This document shows positions 42,050 to 50,883 of a stretch of 64,000 nucleotides of DNA, piece by piece; the first letter of the stretch is position 1; every line of letters begins with the position of its first letter. Source of the stretch: Olivibacter oleidegradans. Lineage in GTDB: Bacteria > Bacteroidota > Bacteroidia > Sphingobacteriales > Sphingobacteriaceae. A model generated the notes under the pieces. That model searched no databases, was not told where the DNA came from, and saw nothing but the letters and a program-made list of their open reading frames with translations. The position numbers were made by a program, and so were the translations under genes. The stretch lies in assembly GCF_042432805.1 (NCBI RefSeq), contig NZ_JBHLWO010000007.1:310001-374000 (forward strand), in the 5' to 3' direction.

Positions 42050-43480
42050 ATGAAATACAGAAATAAAGGGCTAATTGTTGTGATTTTGTCAATAGTAGCG
42101 TCTTGTAAGGTGACTCAAAAATATGATGCACCCGATGCGAAAATAATATCGAACTACCGAAGCCAAACGCAAGCTGATAGCAATACGGTTGCTTCGAAAA
42201 ATTGGTCGGATTTTTTTACAGATACTGCTCTTCGAAAAATAATAGCCGATGGGTTGGAAGAGAACTTAGACCTTAAAATGGGAATACAACGCATTGTTGC
42301 CGCTGAGGCAGCCTTTAGTCAAAGTCGACAAGCCTTTTTTCCCGAGATAAATGGTGCGGCGTCTATTAAACGGTCGAGATTGGCTTTTCCGCAGGGTTAT
42401 GGTTTAATCAATAATGCTACCCAATATGACGCGGGCCTTACCATGGCATGGGAAGCAGATATCTGGGGACGTCTCAAGAGTAGTAAAAAAGCTGCATTAG
42501 CCAATCTGTTGGCCACGGAGGCCGCACAGCGGGCAATACGAAGCAAGTTGGTAGCTGACATTGCAACCAATTATTATGCACTTCTTGCGTTAGACCAGAA
42601 ACTGAGGGTATTGGAATTGACTCTTGAAAACCGCAAGAAGGACGTCCTGACGATGCGGGAACTTAAAGCTTCGGCGGTGGTTAACGGCGCAGCAGTAGTG
42701 CAAAGCGAAGCGAATCAATATGCAGTAGAAGTGCTCATCCCAGATATTAAACGACAAATTAGGGAAACTGAAAATGTTCTATGTCTGCTCCTTGGTCGAC
42801 CTTCCGGAGCTATTGAGCGAACGACTCTTTCAAATCAAAAGCTACCGCTTGACCTATCGGCCGGTATTCCCGTTCAATTATTACGTTTTCGTCCGGATGT
42901 TGCCGAGGCGGAGCTGGTATTCAGAACTGCCTTTGAACAGGTCAATGTTGCGAAAACCGCTTTTTATCCCGGTTTTAATATCACTGCCGCGGGAGGGTTT
43001 ACCAGTTTTGACATTTCTGAATGGTTTACTAATGCAGGCCTGTTTGCTAATATTATGGGCGGCTTAACACAGCCTGTCTTTAATCGTGGTGTAAATAAGG
43101 CCCGTCTAAAGACGGCCGAGGCTCAGCAGCAGGAGGCTTTTTACAACTTTAATAAAACATTGTTGACGGCGGGGAAGGAAGTTTCGGATGCCTTGTTTTC
43201 TTTGGAAAGCGCTTCGTTAAAAGAAACGAGCAGACGTAACGAATTAAGATCGCTCGAAAAAGCAGTTGATTTTACCAAAGAGTTGCTTCGGTATAGTTCT
43301 GCAACGAATTATACAGATGTGCTATTATCTGAACAGAACCTTTTGAATGCACAGATGGACAGAATTGATGATCAATTGCAACAATGGCAAGCAGTTATAG
43401 CACTTTATCGTGCAGTGGGGGGAGGTTCGCAGGAATATGATGATACCGAGCGCTTGGTAAATAATCAAAAAAATCACTAA
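42050..43480 (+). CDS. RND outer-membrane channel (TolC/OprM/NodT), lipoprotein
   Basis: Outer-membrane efflux lipoprotein of 476 residues. The lipobox is SIVASC near Cys19. Two OEP repeats span about 45-260 and 265-465. Typical segments are LDLKMGIQRIVAAEAAFSQSRQAFFPEI, AWEADIWGRLKSSKKAALANLLATEAA, LLRFRPDVAEAELVFRTA and FNRGVNKARLKTAEAQQQEAFYNF, each quoted only as landmarks. The last completes the tripartite pump. The coding end is 9 bp from the following barstar-like ATG. Confidence 0.93.
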   Translation: MKYRNKGLIVVILSIVASCKVTQKYDAPDAKIISNYRSQTQADSNTVASKNWSDFFTDTALRKIIADGLEENLDLKMGIQRIVAAEAAFSQSRQAFFPEINGAASIKRSRLAFPQGYGLINNATQYDAGLTMAWEADIWGRLKSSKKAALANLLATEAAQRAIRSKLVADIATNYYALLALDQKLRVLELTLENRKKDVLTMRELKASAVVNGAAVVQSEANQYAVEVLIPDIKRQIRETENVLCLLLGRPSGAIERTTLSNQKLPLDLSAGIPVQLLRFRPDVAEAELVFRTAFEQVNVAKTAFYPGFNITAAGGFTSFDISEWFTNAGLFANIMGGLTQPVFNRGVNKARLKTAEAQQQEAFYNFNKTLLTAGKEVSDALFSLESASLKETSRRNELRSLEKAVDFTKELLRYSSATNYTDVLLSEQNLLNAQMDRIDDQLQQWQAVIALYRAVGGGSQEYDDTERLVNNQKNH

Positions 43481-43489
43481 TTTACTTTG

Positions 43490-43882
43490 ATGATCAAGGA
43501 AATAGCTATTGACGGTTTGCATATTCATGACATTGCTTCGTTTTATGAGGAAATCAATCGGGTCTTTATGTCGGATGAAGATTGGAAGATAGGGAACAGC
43601 CTTGATGCGTTTAACGATCTGTTATATGGTGGCTTTGGGGCTATGAAAGATTGCGAAAAAGTAAGGTTTGTGTGGAAAAACGTTGAACGAATACAAGAAG
43701 CTTTAGGTTATAAGGCGACTAAGGCCTACTATGAAGATAAGCTTCAACAAGGTGCTCTCTTTAATAAAGAATATTTTAGGGAGAAATTAATAGCGCTTGA
43801 AAACGGCATCGGGGAAACCTATTTTGAGATGCTCAAATCCATTGTAGCTGCGCACAAAAATATTGATTTGGTACTTGTTTAA
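43490..43882 (+). CDS. Barstar-like ribonuclease inhibitor family protein
   Basis: A 130-residue small acidic protein from ATG 43490, 9 bp after the efflux channel stop. Barstar-family features are the opening beta strand IKEIAIDGLHIHDIASFYEEIN (first part only), then W-IGNSLDAFNDLLYGGFG, matching the barstar GxNLDALxD loop, and a closing strand NIDLVLV like barstar's DITIIL. The middle carries an inserted helical segment (about 65-105), making it longer than the 90-residue barstar. Barstar binds and blocks barnase-type RNases. No RNase or toxin gene is adjacent, so its partner is unknown and its place behind an efflux operon may be chance. Confidence 0.75.
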   Translation: MIKEIAIDGLHIHDIASFYEEINRVFMSDEDWKIGNSLDAFNDLLYGGFGAMKDCEKVRFVWKNVERIQEALGYKATKAYYEDKLQQGALFNKEYFREKLIALENGIGETYFEMLKSIVAAHKNIDLVLV

Positions 43883-43883
43883 A

Positions 43884-43909
43884 ATCCCCGCAACGTGCTT
43901 TGCGGGGAT
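43884..43909 (-). terminator. Terminator between the efflux/barstar and GT20 operons
   Basis: ATCCCCGCA (43884-43892) and TGCGGGGAT (43901-43909) form a perfect 9-bp stem with an 8-nt loop. On the minus strand it is followed by TTTTAAAC; on the plus strand by CTGTTG. It probably serves mainly the minus-strand operon ending at 43936, but is placed to act both ways. Confidence 0.7.
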
Positions 43910-43935
43910 CTGTTGATTTATATAAACACTGTCTG

Positions 43936-46170
43936 TTACGACTTCTCGAGTTCTTGTACAAAATCCTTACCCCAGTATTCCACGTCGAAATGAGAAACCG
44001 CTTCAAAGGAACGTTGAATACGGATCGCTTGTTCCTGTTCATCCATCATCAGTGCTTTTAGCAGCGATTCAATCATACTTTTTCGATCGTAAGGATTCGT
44101 TAAAATAGCATAAGGTAGCTCCACAGAAGCTCCTGCGAATTCAGATAACACCAATGCTCCACTGAAGTCGTTTAATAGTCCTTTCGTTGCAATATATTCT
44201 TTCGCAACTAGATTTAACCCATCTCGGAGCGGTGTAATCCAAGCTATATCACTTATACCATAATAAGTAACTACTTCATCAAAAGGTAGTGAACGGTAGA
44301 AATATTGGATTGGAAGCCAATCCATGGTAGCATATTTACCGTTAATCTCACCAATGGCTTGATTCAGTTCATCTCGAACTTGATCGTAAATCTTCATTCC
44401 CTGCGAAGGGGGCGTGCAGATATTGATCAACGCTACCTTTTCCCGGTATTCCGGGTAATCTTCCAGGAACTCACCAAAAGCTTTTATCTTTTCCAAGGGC
44501 CCTTTTACATAATCCAAACGCTCTATCGAAAGAATCGTTTTGATATCTTTCTTATGCTTCGCTACTTGCATGCGTTGAATATGCTGTTTTACTTTTGGAA
44601 AGGTTAGTGCGCGCTTGATGCTTGCCATGTTTACCCCAACCGGTTGGGCTCCTAAGCGAATTTTGCGACCTTCCACCTCGATAATTTTTGTCATGCTTTC
44701 CACACCCAAGGCACAGCTATAAGTAAGAAATTGTTTGGCAGCATTGATTGTTTTAACCACCCGAAACGGCACGTGACTTCGGAGTACGTCAACAAAATTT
44801 TCTACATAACGCGGGATATGAAAACTAATGAAATCGCACAACAGCAGCGAACCGATGATTTCCCTCCTCCAGGGAAGGATATTAAAAACATCAGCACCTG
44901 GGAAGGAGGTGTGATGAAAAAAGCCAATTTTCAAGTCAGGTCGTAAAGGCTTCAAATAGGCAGGTACCATCCAGAGATTGTATTCGTGAATCCAAACAAA
45001 AGCACCGTGATCGGCTTCTTTTGCTACACGATCGGCAAAAATTTTATTGATACGAAGGTAATGGTTCCAATCTTCGTGATTGAATCTTGCTTTATCTACA
45101 AAGGAAAAAATAGTTGGCCAAAAGGCCTCCTTGGAAAACACCCGATAAAACTGATCAATATCTTTTTTGGATAAAGAAATGGTAGAACTCCATAGCTTTG
45201 GATATTTCTGCGCGTCGATCAATTGATTACCTACTTCTTTTCCGTCTTTTTGTTGCGCTTCTTCGCCTATCCAGATACCGGCACGACCATTTTCAAAAAG
45301 TCCGAGCAAAGAGGGAATAATACCGTTGGGGCTTTTTGGTGCGTGACGTACGCTTTGGCCCTTGATCATTGATTTTTCATAAGGGAGTCGGTGATAGACA
45401 ATAACCAATTGATTTTTAGTGGCTTTTCGCTTTACTTTTGCGGTCTTGTTTGCCGGGAATAGCTTACGAAAAGAGTCGAGTCGCTGCATGGCTTCCAAGA
45501 TGCCTCCGGCCCCTGGCTGTTTGGCGTGGTAAACATCTTGGTTTTTAGCAGTGGTATCGAATAAAGCAGCCTCTGATGCTCCGACGACAACACCTTTACA
45601 ACCAATTTGAAACATGGCGAGATCGTTCATTGTGTCGCCTGCCACGAGCACTCTTTCATCTGCTACACCTAACATATTAATAAGTTTGCGAAGTGTAGAA
45701 CCTTTATTTACGCCTTTAGGAAGCAAATCCAAATATTTATCGACGGATGTAATGACGTCCAGATTTTTCTTTTCGGCTATATCCATCACTTTCGTTAGAT
45801 CAACTCCGTTTGAATAATAAAAAGAGCTCCGTCGCTGCTGTGGTACTTCTTGCGGCTCAATGCCTTCAATTGTTGCAAGTGCTTGCCGTAAATCAAAGAC
45901 TTCCGTCCAGTTACGTTCTATTTCCGATTGGATCGGTTCAATCTTATCCAACGTGTGTCCATTGACGATGGTAGCTCCTACATCGGCGATGATATAATCG
46001 GGTGTAGGAATTAGCGGGTCGTTTAATAGGGGAATGACTGTTTCGAGGCCTCGGCCTGTGACGAAAACCAGCGTAAAGTCTTTCGCCTCTTTAATAAGGC
46101 GATAGAGCTCCATTCGCTGGTTCATTTCACCGCCTAAGAAAGTTCCGTCTAAGTCTGTTGCTAGTATCAT
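43936..46170 (-). CDS. HAD phosphatase fused to GT20 synthase; probable glucosylglycerol-phosphate synthase/phosphatase
   Basis: A 744-residue two-domain enzyme. Residues about 1-240 are a HAD-IIB (sucrose-phosphate-phosphatase-like) domain: ATDLDGTFLGG (nucleophile Asp6), VTGRG, KGSTLRKL and VAGDTMNDLAMF. Residues about 255-744 are a GT20 glycosyltransferase: IWIGEEAQQ, FHHTSFPGADVFNILPWR, RLDYVKGP and PLRDGLNLVAKEYIATKG. GT20 includes trehalose-6-phosphate synthase and glucosylglycerol-phosphate synthase. An N-terminal HAD domain fused ahead of GT20, and a glycerol-3-phosphate dehydrogenase gene 1 bp upstream, favour glucosylglycerol: the acceptor glycerol 3-phosphate would be made by the neighbour. 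Trehalose remains possible. A likely role is osmotic adaptation. Confidence 0.85.
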   Translation of the reverse strand: MILATDLDGTFLGGEMNQRMELYRLIKEAKDFTLVFVTGRGLETVIPLLNDPLIPTPDYIIADVGATIVNGHTLDKIEPIQSEIERNWTEVFDLRQALATIEGIEPQEVPQQRRSSFYYSNGVDLTKVMDIAEKKNLDVITSVDKYLDLLPKGVNKGSTLRKLINMLGVADERVLVAGDTMNDLAMFQIGCKGVVVGASEAALFDTTAKNQDVYHAKQPGAGGILEAMQRLDSFRKLFPANKTAKVKRKATKNQLVIVYHRLPYEKSMIKGQSVRHAPKSPNGIIPSLLGLFENGRAGIWIGEEAQQKDGKEVGNQLIDAQKYPKLWSSTISLSKKDIDQFYRVFSKEAFWPTIFSFVDKARFNHEDWNHYLRINKIFADRVAKEADHGAFVWIHEYNLWMVPAYLKPLRPDLKIGFFHHTSFPGADVFNILPWRREIIGSLLLCDFISFHIPRYVENFVDVLRSHVPFRVVKTINAAKQFLTYSCALGVESMTKIIEVEGRKIRLGAQPVGVNMASIKRALTFPKVKQHIQRMQVAKHKKDIKTILSIERLDYVKGPLEKIKAFGEFLEDYPEYREKVALINICTPPSQGMKIYDQVRDELNQAIGEINGKYATMDWLPIQYFYRSLPFDEVVTYYGISDIAWITPLRDGLNLVAKEYIATKGLLNDFSGALVLSEFAGASVELPYAILTNPYDRKSMIESLLKALMMDEQEQAIRIQRSFEAVSHFDVEYWGKDFVQELEKS

Positions 46171-46171
46171 G

Positions 46172-47158
46172 CTATGTTAATTTTTGTTCCAAAAGTTTAA
46201 ACTCAGTTAATACAGGCATATACTTAAATAATACGCGATAAGCCGTTTGTAAGATCGGTAGCTTCAAGGGAAAATTCCGGGTAGTCTGATAGAGCCCGCG
46301 TGTTGCTCCATAACCTTCAGCTACCATGTTCATGGCATCTTTTGCTTTATCGACGCTATAGCCGCGGCCGATCATCTCACCAAAAAGACGGTTACGACTG
46401 TGAGTCGAATACGCGGTCACTAAAAGATCGCCTGCATAAGAAGAACTGAGGATTTCGGCATTACTGCCCATATGCCGGAGAACTTCTCTCAATTCCGCCA
46501 AAGCGTTGGCCACTAAAACAGCAATAAAATTATCACCGTAACGTAACCCCTTAGCCATTCCGGATACCAGACCAACTACATTCTTGTAGATCGCGGCCCA
46601 TTCGATTCCCGTAATATCTGCATTTATACGAACGTCAAGATAATCTGCTGAAAAGCAGGCTTGTAACATTTGCTGCCAATGGGGATCAACCGCGCCGATT
46701 GTCAAGTAAGTTTTTTTTCTATGGCCGATTTCTTCAGCATGACAGGGGCCTGCCAAAATACCTTGAAGGTTATTCGGTATAATTAATTGCCTCGATATAT
46801 AGGCGCTTGGTAGCTCGTGCTCTTCACCGACAGTTCCTTTGACGGCGCTCAATACAGCTTTGTTATGGATCCATTTTCTATCAAAACCAATCAATAAATC
46901 AGAGAGACCATCACTGGGAACGGCGAATAGAATAATAGTACTCTTTTGTGCTACAAACTGCTTCTGAGAGCTGCACTGTAAATATTCCGTATTTAAAGTA
47001 ACAAAGTTTAGGTAATCAGGATTACTGCCTGCATTTTGTATTGCCTCTGCTTGCTCTGTCCGTCTTAAATACCAATTAACTATTAGTTTATTGTCTGTTA
47101 AAATTTTTACTAGAGCAGTAGCCCAGCTGCCACCGCCAAAAACACCAAATTCAATCAA
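46172..47158 (-). CDS. Glycerol-3-phosphate dehydrogenase (NAD(P)+), GpsA-like
   Basis: A 328-residue NAD(P)-dependent enzyme reducing dihydroxyacetone phosphate to sn-glycerol 3-phosphate. The N-terminal Rossmann motif is FGVFGGGSWATALVKIL (about 4-20); later blocks are AGPCHAEEIG, the catalytic Lys region AAIYKNVVGLVSGMAKGL and GDLLVTAYSTHSRNR. The stop is 1 bp from the next gene, the HAD-GT20 fusion, so they are one operon. In this context it probably supplies acceptor for compatible-solute synthesis; a second, housekeeping GpsA for lipids would be expected elsewhere (not verified). Confidence 0.9.
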   Translation of the reverse strand: MIEFGVFGGGSWATALVKILTDNKLIVNWYLRRTEQAEAIQNAGSNPDYLNFVTLNTEYLQCSSQKQFVAQKSTIILFAVPSDGLSDLLIGFDRKWIHNKAVLSAVKGTVGEEHELPSAYISRQLIIPNNLQGILAGPCHAEEIGHRKKTYLTIGAVDPHWQQMLQACFSADYLDVRINADITGIEWAAIYKNVVGLVSGMAKGLRYGDNFIAVLVANALAELREVLRHMGSNAEILSSSYAGDLLVTAYSTHSRNRLFGEMIGRGYSVDKAKDAMNMVAEGYGATRGLYQTTRNFPLKLPILQTAYRVLFKYMPVLTEFKLLEQKLT

Positions 47159-47304
47159 AACAATTGATTTTTAGATTACAGAAAAAGTGGCTAAGTAGTC
47201 GTATAGCCAAATCGGAGCACAAACGTACAAATTTTTGGAAAAATAAACAACTATTGGTTAAGTTTTACTTTTGTTTTGGTTATAAGGTATTAAAATTAAG
47301 CTTC

Positions 47305-49155
47305 TTATGTTAGGCGTCCTACCTGTTGTATAAACTGGTCCAGCTGATCATTCTTGTCAAGGCCAAGTTTTTGTTTAAGGCGGTATCTTGCCATGCGGAT
47401 GCTCTTTGGTTCGATACTTAAACGGGTCGATATTTCCTTATTCGAGAGCCCCATTAAAATATAAGAACAATATTTGAGGTCTAATCGGGTAAGGGTATGA
47501 TTCGCTTTTTCCTGTAACTTCTCAAAGAACTGCGATTCGCTTTCAAAAAAATCGGTCTTATGACCTTCAAATTCCTTATCCATTCTTTTCTGCTGCTGGA
47601 CGATTCGCTTAATCTGTTCATCAACAGAAAGATGACCTTTTTCCGCGATTTTATCAGATAGCATTTCCAGTAAACCATTTTTTTCTTCAATCTGCAGCGT
47701 TCCTGCAAGAATCTCTTTCTGTAAGCGCTCCTCGCGTTCTTTTAACAGCACTTGTTCGGCATGCAGTCTATTGGCCTCTGCCTCCTTTAATTGCGCTTTT
47801 AACTGAGCTTCTTCTTTTTCCCGATCAATAAGGGCTTGCTTTCTTGTTGAAGCTTTTAGTTTGTAATTATAAGAACTAAGTAGAAACAATAGTGTAAGGA
47901 TACAGGATAGACCAATGATCAAGTATAGAAAGTTCCGCTTCTTTAGATAACTTATTTCCTGTTCTTTTTTGGCCATACTGTACCGGGCTTCCATTTTCTG
48001 GATATTGGTTATTTTTTCTTCGTCAAAAGCCTCTTGATTGTATGCAATATGCTGTTTTAGGTAGCTTAAGGCAGTCTTCTCTGAACCTTTTTTTTCGGCG
48101 ATTCGGGACAAAGCAAGAAATATGCGTGCTTTCGTTACCGGCATTTTAAGGACATTACCTTCAAGTGCAGCTAAACCGTTAAGCAGCGTCTTCTCTGCTT
48201 CGTCGTACCTTCCCCCGCGCAGCGCGTACTCACTACGAATACCATAGCAATTCATAAGCACTTCATGTAAGTTTGTCCGCTTTGCGATTTCAATAGCGAA
48301 ATCGATGTACTTGTCTGCACTGTCTTTATAAGTATTGGGAAAATGTTTGAAATAGCTATTTGCAATGTTCAACGCCGCTGCCGCGGTATTACTTTGTGCG
48401 ATTAGACGTCCGCGTTGAATGGTAGACAGTCGAACAGACCGCTTGTTATAAATCAAGGCAGAGTCGAGCAGATCATGCTTGGTTGTATCCAGTTTAAAGC
48501 GGTCATAGAAACTATGTCCTACCGTGAAGTAAGCTGTGTTTAAGGCGTCCACTTGTCCACTTTTTTTAGCACTTTCAAAGCTAAGACGCGCATAGGCCAA
48601 TTGTTTATTGACATCGTTGCCATACCCATAGATACTGGCGAGATAGTGATAAATAGTGGCTTCGTATTCATAAAAATTCACTGTTTTGAATAAATCGAGC
48701 GCCTTCAATAACTTAGTGATGGATTTGTCACTTTCCCCGTTCACTAAGTCAAGCCACCCATTTCTGAATTCAACAAAGCCTTTTGCGACCGGGTCACTCG
48801 TTCGTGAGGCATAATACAAAGCGCTATCGAGGCTCTCATAGGCTTGTTTTATATCGTTGGCTTGTATATAGAGATAAATGAGCGTCGCAAAACCAATGGC
48901 GGGCCCTTCATAAGTGTTTAGCTTATGTCCGATATGAATCGCTTCCCGCGCTTGTTTAAACGATTTTTTTAGATCCTTTTCGGTATTGGCTTTCGCCAGC
49001 TTACATAAAAGGAGCGGTTTTTCCTGCGGCGTCGTGCTTGGTTGCGCTAAAAGATGCGCTAATGAGTCGATATAAATTTCCTGCCCTTTTGAGTGATAAA
49101 GGATGGTAAAAAGCGAAATGCAGATAAGAAGTAGGGACTTGTTTAACCAATGCAT
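47305..49155 (-). CDS. TPR sensor-like protein with membrane segment and LuxR-type HTH
   Basis: A 616-residue regulator of a type common in Bacteroidetes, from ATG 49155 (signal-like LLLICISLFTILYHSKGQ). Tetratricopeptide repeats fill about 25-385 in the periplasm; one helix (FLYLIIGLSCILTLLFLLSSY) is near 404-424; a coiled coil (EKEEAQLKAQLKEAEANRLHAEQ) follows; the C-terminal LuxR-like HTH is LGLSNKEISTRLSIEPKSIRMARYRLKQKL-type at about 560-600, with LKYCSYILMGL before it. It probably carries a signal from the cell envelope to DNA in a single chain. No response-regulator receiver domain is present. Target genes are not known. Confidence 0.88.
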   Translation of the reverse strand: MHWLNKSLLLICISLFTILYHSKGQEIYIDSLAHLLAQPSTTPQEKPLLLCKLAKANTEKDLKKSFKQAREAIHIGHKLNTYEGPAIGFATLIYLYIQANDIKQAYESLDSALYYASRTSDPVAKGFVEFRNGWLDLVNGESDKSITKLLKALDLFKTVNFYEYEATIYHYLASIYGYGNDVNKQLAYARLSFESAKKSGQVDALNTAYFTVGHSFYDRFKLDTTKHDLLDSALIYNKRSVRLSTIQRGRLIAQSNTAAAALNIANSYFKHFPNTYKDSADKYIDFAIEIAKRTNLHEVLMNCYGIRSEYALRGGRYDEAEKTLLNGLAALEGNVLKMPVTKARIFLALSRIAEKKGSEKTALSYLKQHIAYNQEAFDEEKITNIQKMEARYSMAKKEQEISYLKKRNFLYLIIGLSCILTLLFLLSSYNYKLKASTRKQALIDREKEEAQLKAQLKEAEANRLHAEQVLLKEREERLQKEILAGTLQIEEKNGLLEMLSDKIAEKGHLSVDEQIKRIVQQQKRMDKEFEGHKTDFFESESQFFEKLQEKANHTLTRLDLKYCSYILMGLSNKEISTRLSIEPKSIRMARYRLKQKLGLDKNDQLDQFIQQVGRLT

Positions 49156-49358
49156 GTTCAAAAATAGAAAAAAGATGGGGTTCAAAAAATGGGAATAATT
49201 GGCTAAAATATTGACAGGCAGTTTCTTTTGAGGTTTTTGTAGACGCTTTGTAGTCGAATGTTTTTTTCTTGTAGACGGTGTATAGGTCTCTGATTTCAGG
49301 CATTATTGTCAATTCAAGCTAGTTTTGCCCTGTTCATTTTTAAACAATTATTATTATC

Positions 49359-49685
49359 ATGACGAACAAAAATATGTCAATTATAGCCTATCTGACAATC
49401 ATCGGATGGGTTATTGCTTACCTGAATTATCAAAAATCGGAAGAAAAAAGCAGTTTGGTGGGCTATCATCTAAGTCAAGCGCTCGGTATATTTATTTTTC
49501 ATATTATATTGAGCATACTCACCACAGTGGTGTTAACTCTCTTACCTAGCTTAGCTACCTTATGCTACCTGATCCTTTTGATTCCATTGATTTTATTACT
49601 GTTAGGTATCATTACGGCTTTTAATGAAGTAAAGAAGCCTGTGCCATTCATAGGAAAGCTGTTTGAAGGAAAATTTAATTTTTAA
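49359..49685 (+). CDS. DUF4870 (Tic20-like) membrane protein
   Basis: A 108-residue inner-membrane protein with about three hydrophobic segments (6-20, 38-60, 62-90). Its YLTIIGWVIAYLNYQKSEEKSSLVGYHLSQALGIFIF layout (quoted in parts) is that of DUF4870/YccF-like or Tic20-like small proteins: a short helix, a polar KSSLVGYHLSQAL loop, then two long helices. Molecular function is unknown. It precedes the secreted TssD-like gene by 55 bp and may share its transcript. Confidence 0.75.
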   Translation: MTNKNMSIIAYLTIIGWVIAYLNYQKSEEKSSLVGYHLSQALGIFIFHIILSILTTVVLTLLPSLATLCYLILLIPLILLLLGIITAFNEVKKPVPFIGKLFEGKFNF

Positions 49686-49740
49686 ACAACGAAGATTATC
49701 CATCCTATGAATAGGATGTCGCTTTATAAAAAACAGAAAA

Positions 49741-50235
49741 ATGAAACAAATTTTTTTTAATACTTTTTTTTGCCTTGTCTTAGTGCTTTCCGCATTTGGA
49801 CAACAGGGAGATCGTACAATTCGACTGAAATTAACGGATTCGAAAAGCAAGAAATCTCAGAGTTATTTATTGAATAGTTTTGCTTACTCGTGTACGAAAC
49901 CTAGGGGCGACGGCCCCTCAATGGGATATTCTGCTTATGATGCTTATATCGTGAGTATTGATTTTCAACAAAATACCGATGAATTTCTATTAAAATGGAT
50001 CGGTGGACAAATGGATAAAGCGGATGGTGTGATCACTGTGGAGGCGACCGGGGAAAAGAAAACTTTAAGAACTATTGCTTTTAAAGATGCCTCGGTAGGA
50101 GCAACCTCGGAAAGTTTCGCATCTGGTGACGGCTATGGCTATGCCAGTACACAGGTTTCTGTATATATTGATAATCTAACAATCGATAATGTTCCGATTC
50201 GTTATACGGCGACTAAAACAAATGGAAGTCGGTAG
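49741..50235 (+). CDS. TssD/Hcp-like protein with an N-terminal signal peptide
   Basis: A 164-residue protein. Signal peptide about 1-20 (FFNTFFCLVLVLSAFGQ). The mature part looks like the Bacteroidetes T6SS tube protein TssD: strands RTIRLKLTDSKSKKS, YDAYIVSIDFQQNTDEFLLKWIGG, GVITVEATGEKKTLRTIAFKDASVGATSESF and YASTQVSVYIDNLTI, ending with a short tail. Normal TssD is cytoplasmic and has no signal peptide. None of the other T6SS genes are near. It may be an exported Hcp-fold structural or adhesive protein. The assignment is by fold-pattern recognition only. Confidence 0.7.
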   Translation: MKQIFFNTFFCLVLVLSAFGQQGDRTIRLKLTDSKSKKSQSYLLNSFAYSCTKPRGDGPSMGYSAYDAYIVSIDFQQNTDEFLLKWIGGQMDKADGVITVEATGEKKTLRTIAFKDASVGATSESFASGDGYGYASTQVSVYIDNLTIDNVPIRYTATKTNGSR

Positions 50236-50252
50236 AAACCAATTTTTATGAT

Positions 50253-50855
50253 ATGATCATTTTTGGAACAGGGAAAAGATTAATACGGGCCGGTAAGCCT
50301 AAGTTCGATTGCACCTATTGCGGTTCTGAACAATCAGTAGGACTCCATTTTTATGTACGCTATTTTCATATTTTTTGGATACCGATGTTTAGTTATCGAA
50401 CAGAGTCGCTTAGTCATTGCACACACTGCCGTCAAACCTTGAGCCGAAAGGAGATGCCGTTAAGTTTAGCACAATCTATCCCAGGCGAGAAGCCGAGTAT
50501 ACCCTGGAAATATTTTAGTGGACTTTTACTCGGTGTAATCCTGATAGTGTTCATATCTATTGCCATTGTGAACGAAGATAGGCAGACAGCCAACTATTTG
50601 CAGCGACCACAAGTTGGTGATGTATACGGTATTAAACAATCAAATGGATTCTATACCTTGTATCTGCTTAGCCAATTTAAAGGAGACTCCCTTGGGTTTC
50701 GCGTCAATGATTATGAAGTGCCTGGTGCATCTAAATTGAGTGTCATTCGCCGACATCATGCGAAGGACTATGGCAAAAGTATCGTTTTCCTATCAAAAAC
50801 AGACTTAAACGAATTAATGAAAAACAACCATATCATTAATATCCGTAGAGATTAA
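50253..50855 (+). CDS. Zinc-ribbon membrane protein
   Basis: A 200-residue protein with two CxxC knuckles (FDCTYCGSE at about 19-27 and HCTHCRQTL at about 59-67) that should form one zinc ribbon, one transmembrane helix (FSGLLLGVILIVFISIAIV, about 87-105) and a 95-residue C-terminal domain. The C-terminal part has GDVYGIKQSNGFYTLYLLSQF, FRVNDYEVPG and SIVFLSKTDLNELMK. Zinc ribbon plus helix is found in several unrelated membrane regulators; function is unknown. It starts 17 bp after the TssD-like gene and 28 bp before the DUF1963 gene. Confidence 0.8.
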   Translation: MIIFGTGKRLIRAGKPKFDCTYCGSEQSVGLHFYVRYFHIFWIPMFSYRTESLSHCTHCRQTLSRKEMPLSLAQSIPGEKPSIPWKYFSGLLLGVILIVFISIAIVNEDRQTANYLQRPQVGDVYGIKQSNGFYTLYLLSQFKGDSLGFRVNDYEVPGASKLSVIRRHHAKDYGKSIVFLSKTDLNELMKNNHIINIRRD

Positions 50856-50883
50856 TAATGATTTTTCAACCGATTAATAGGCT

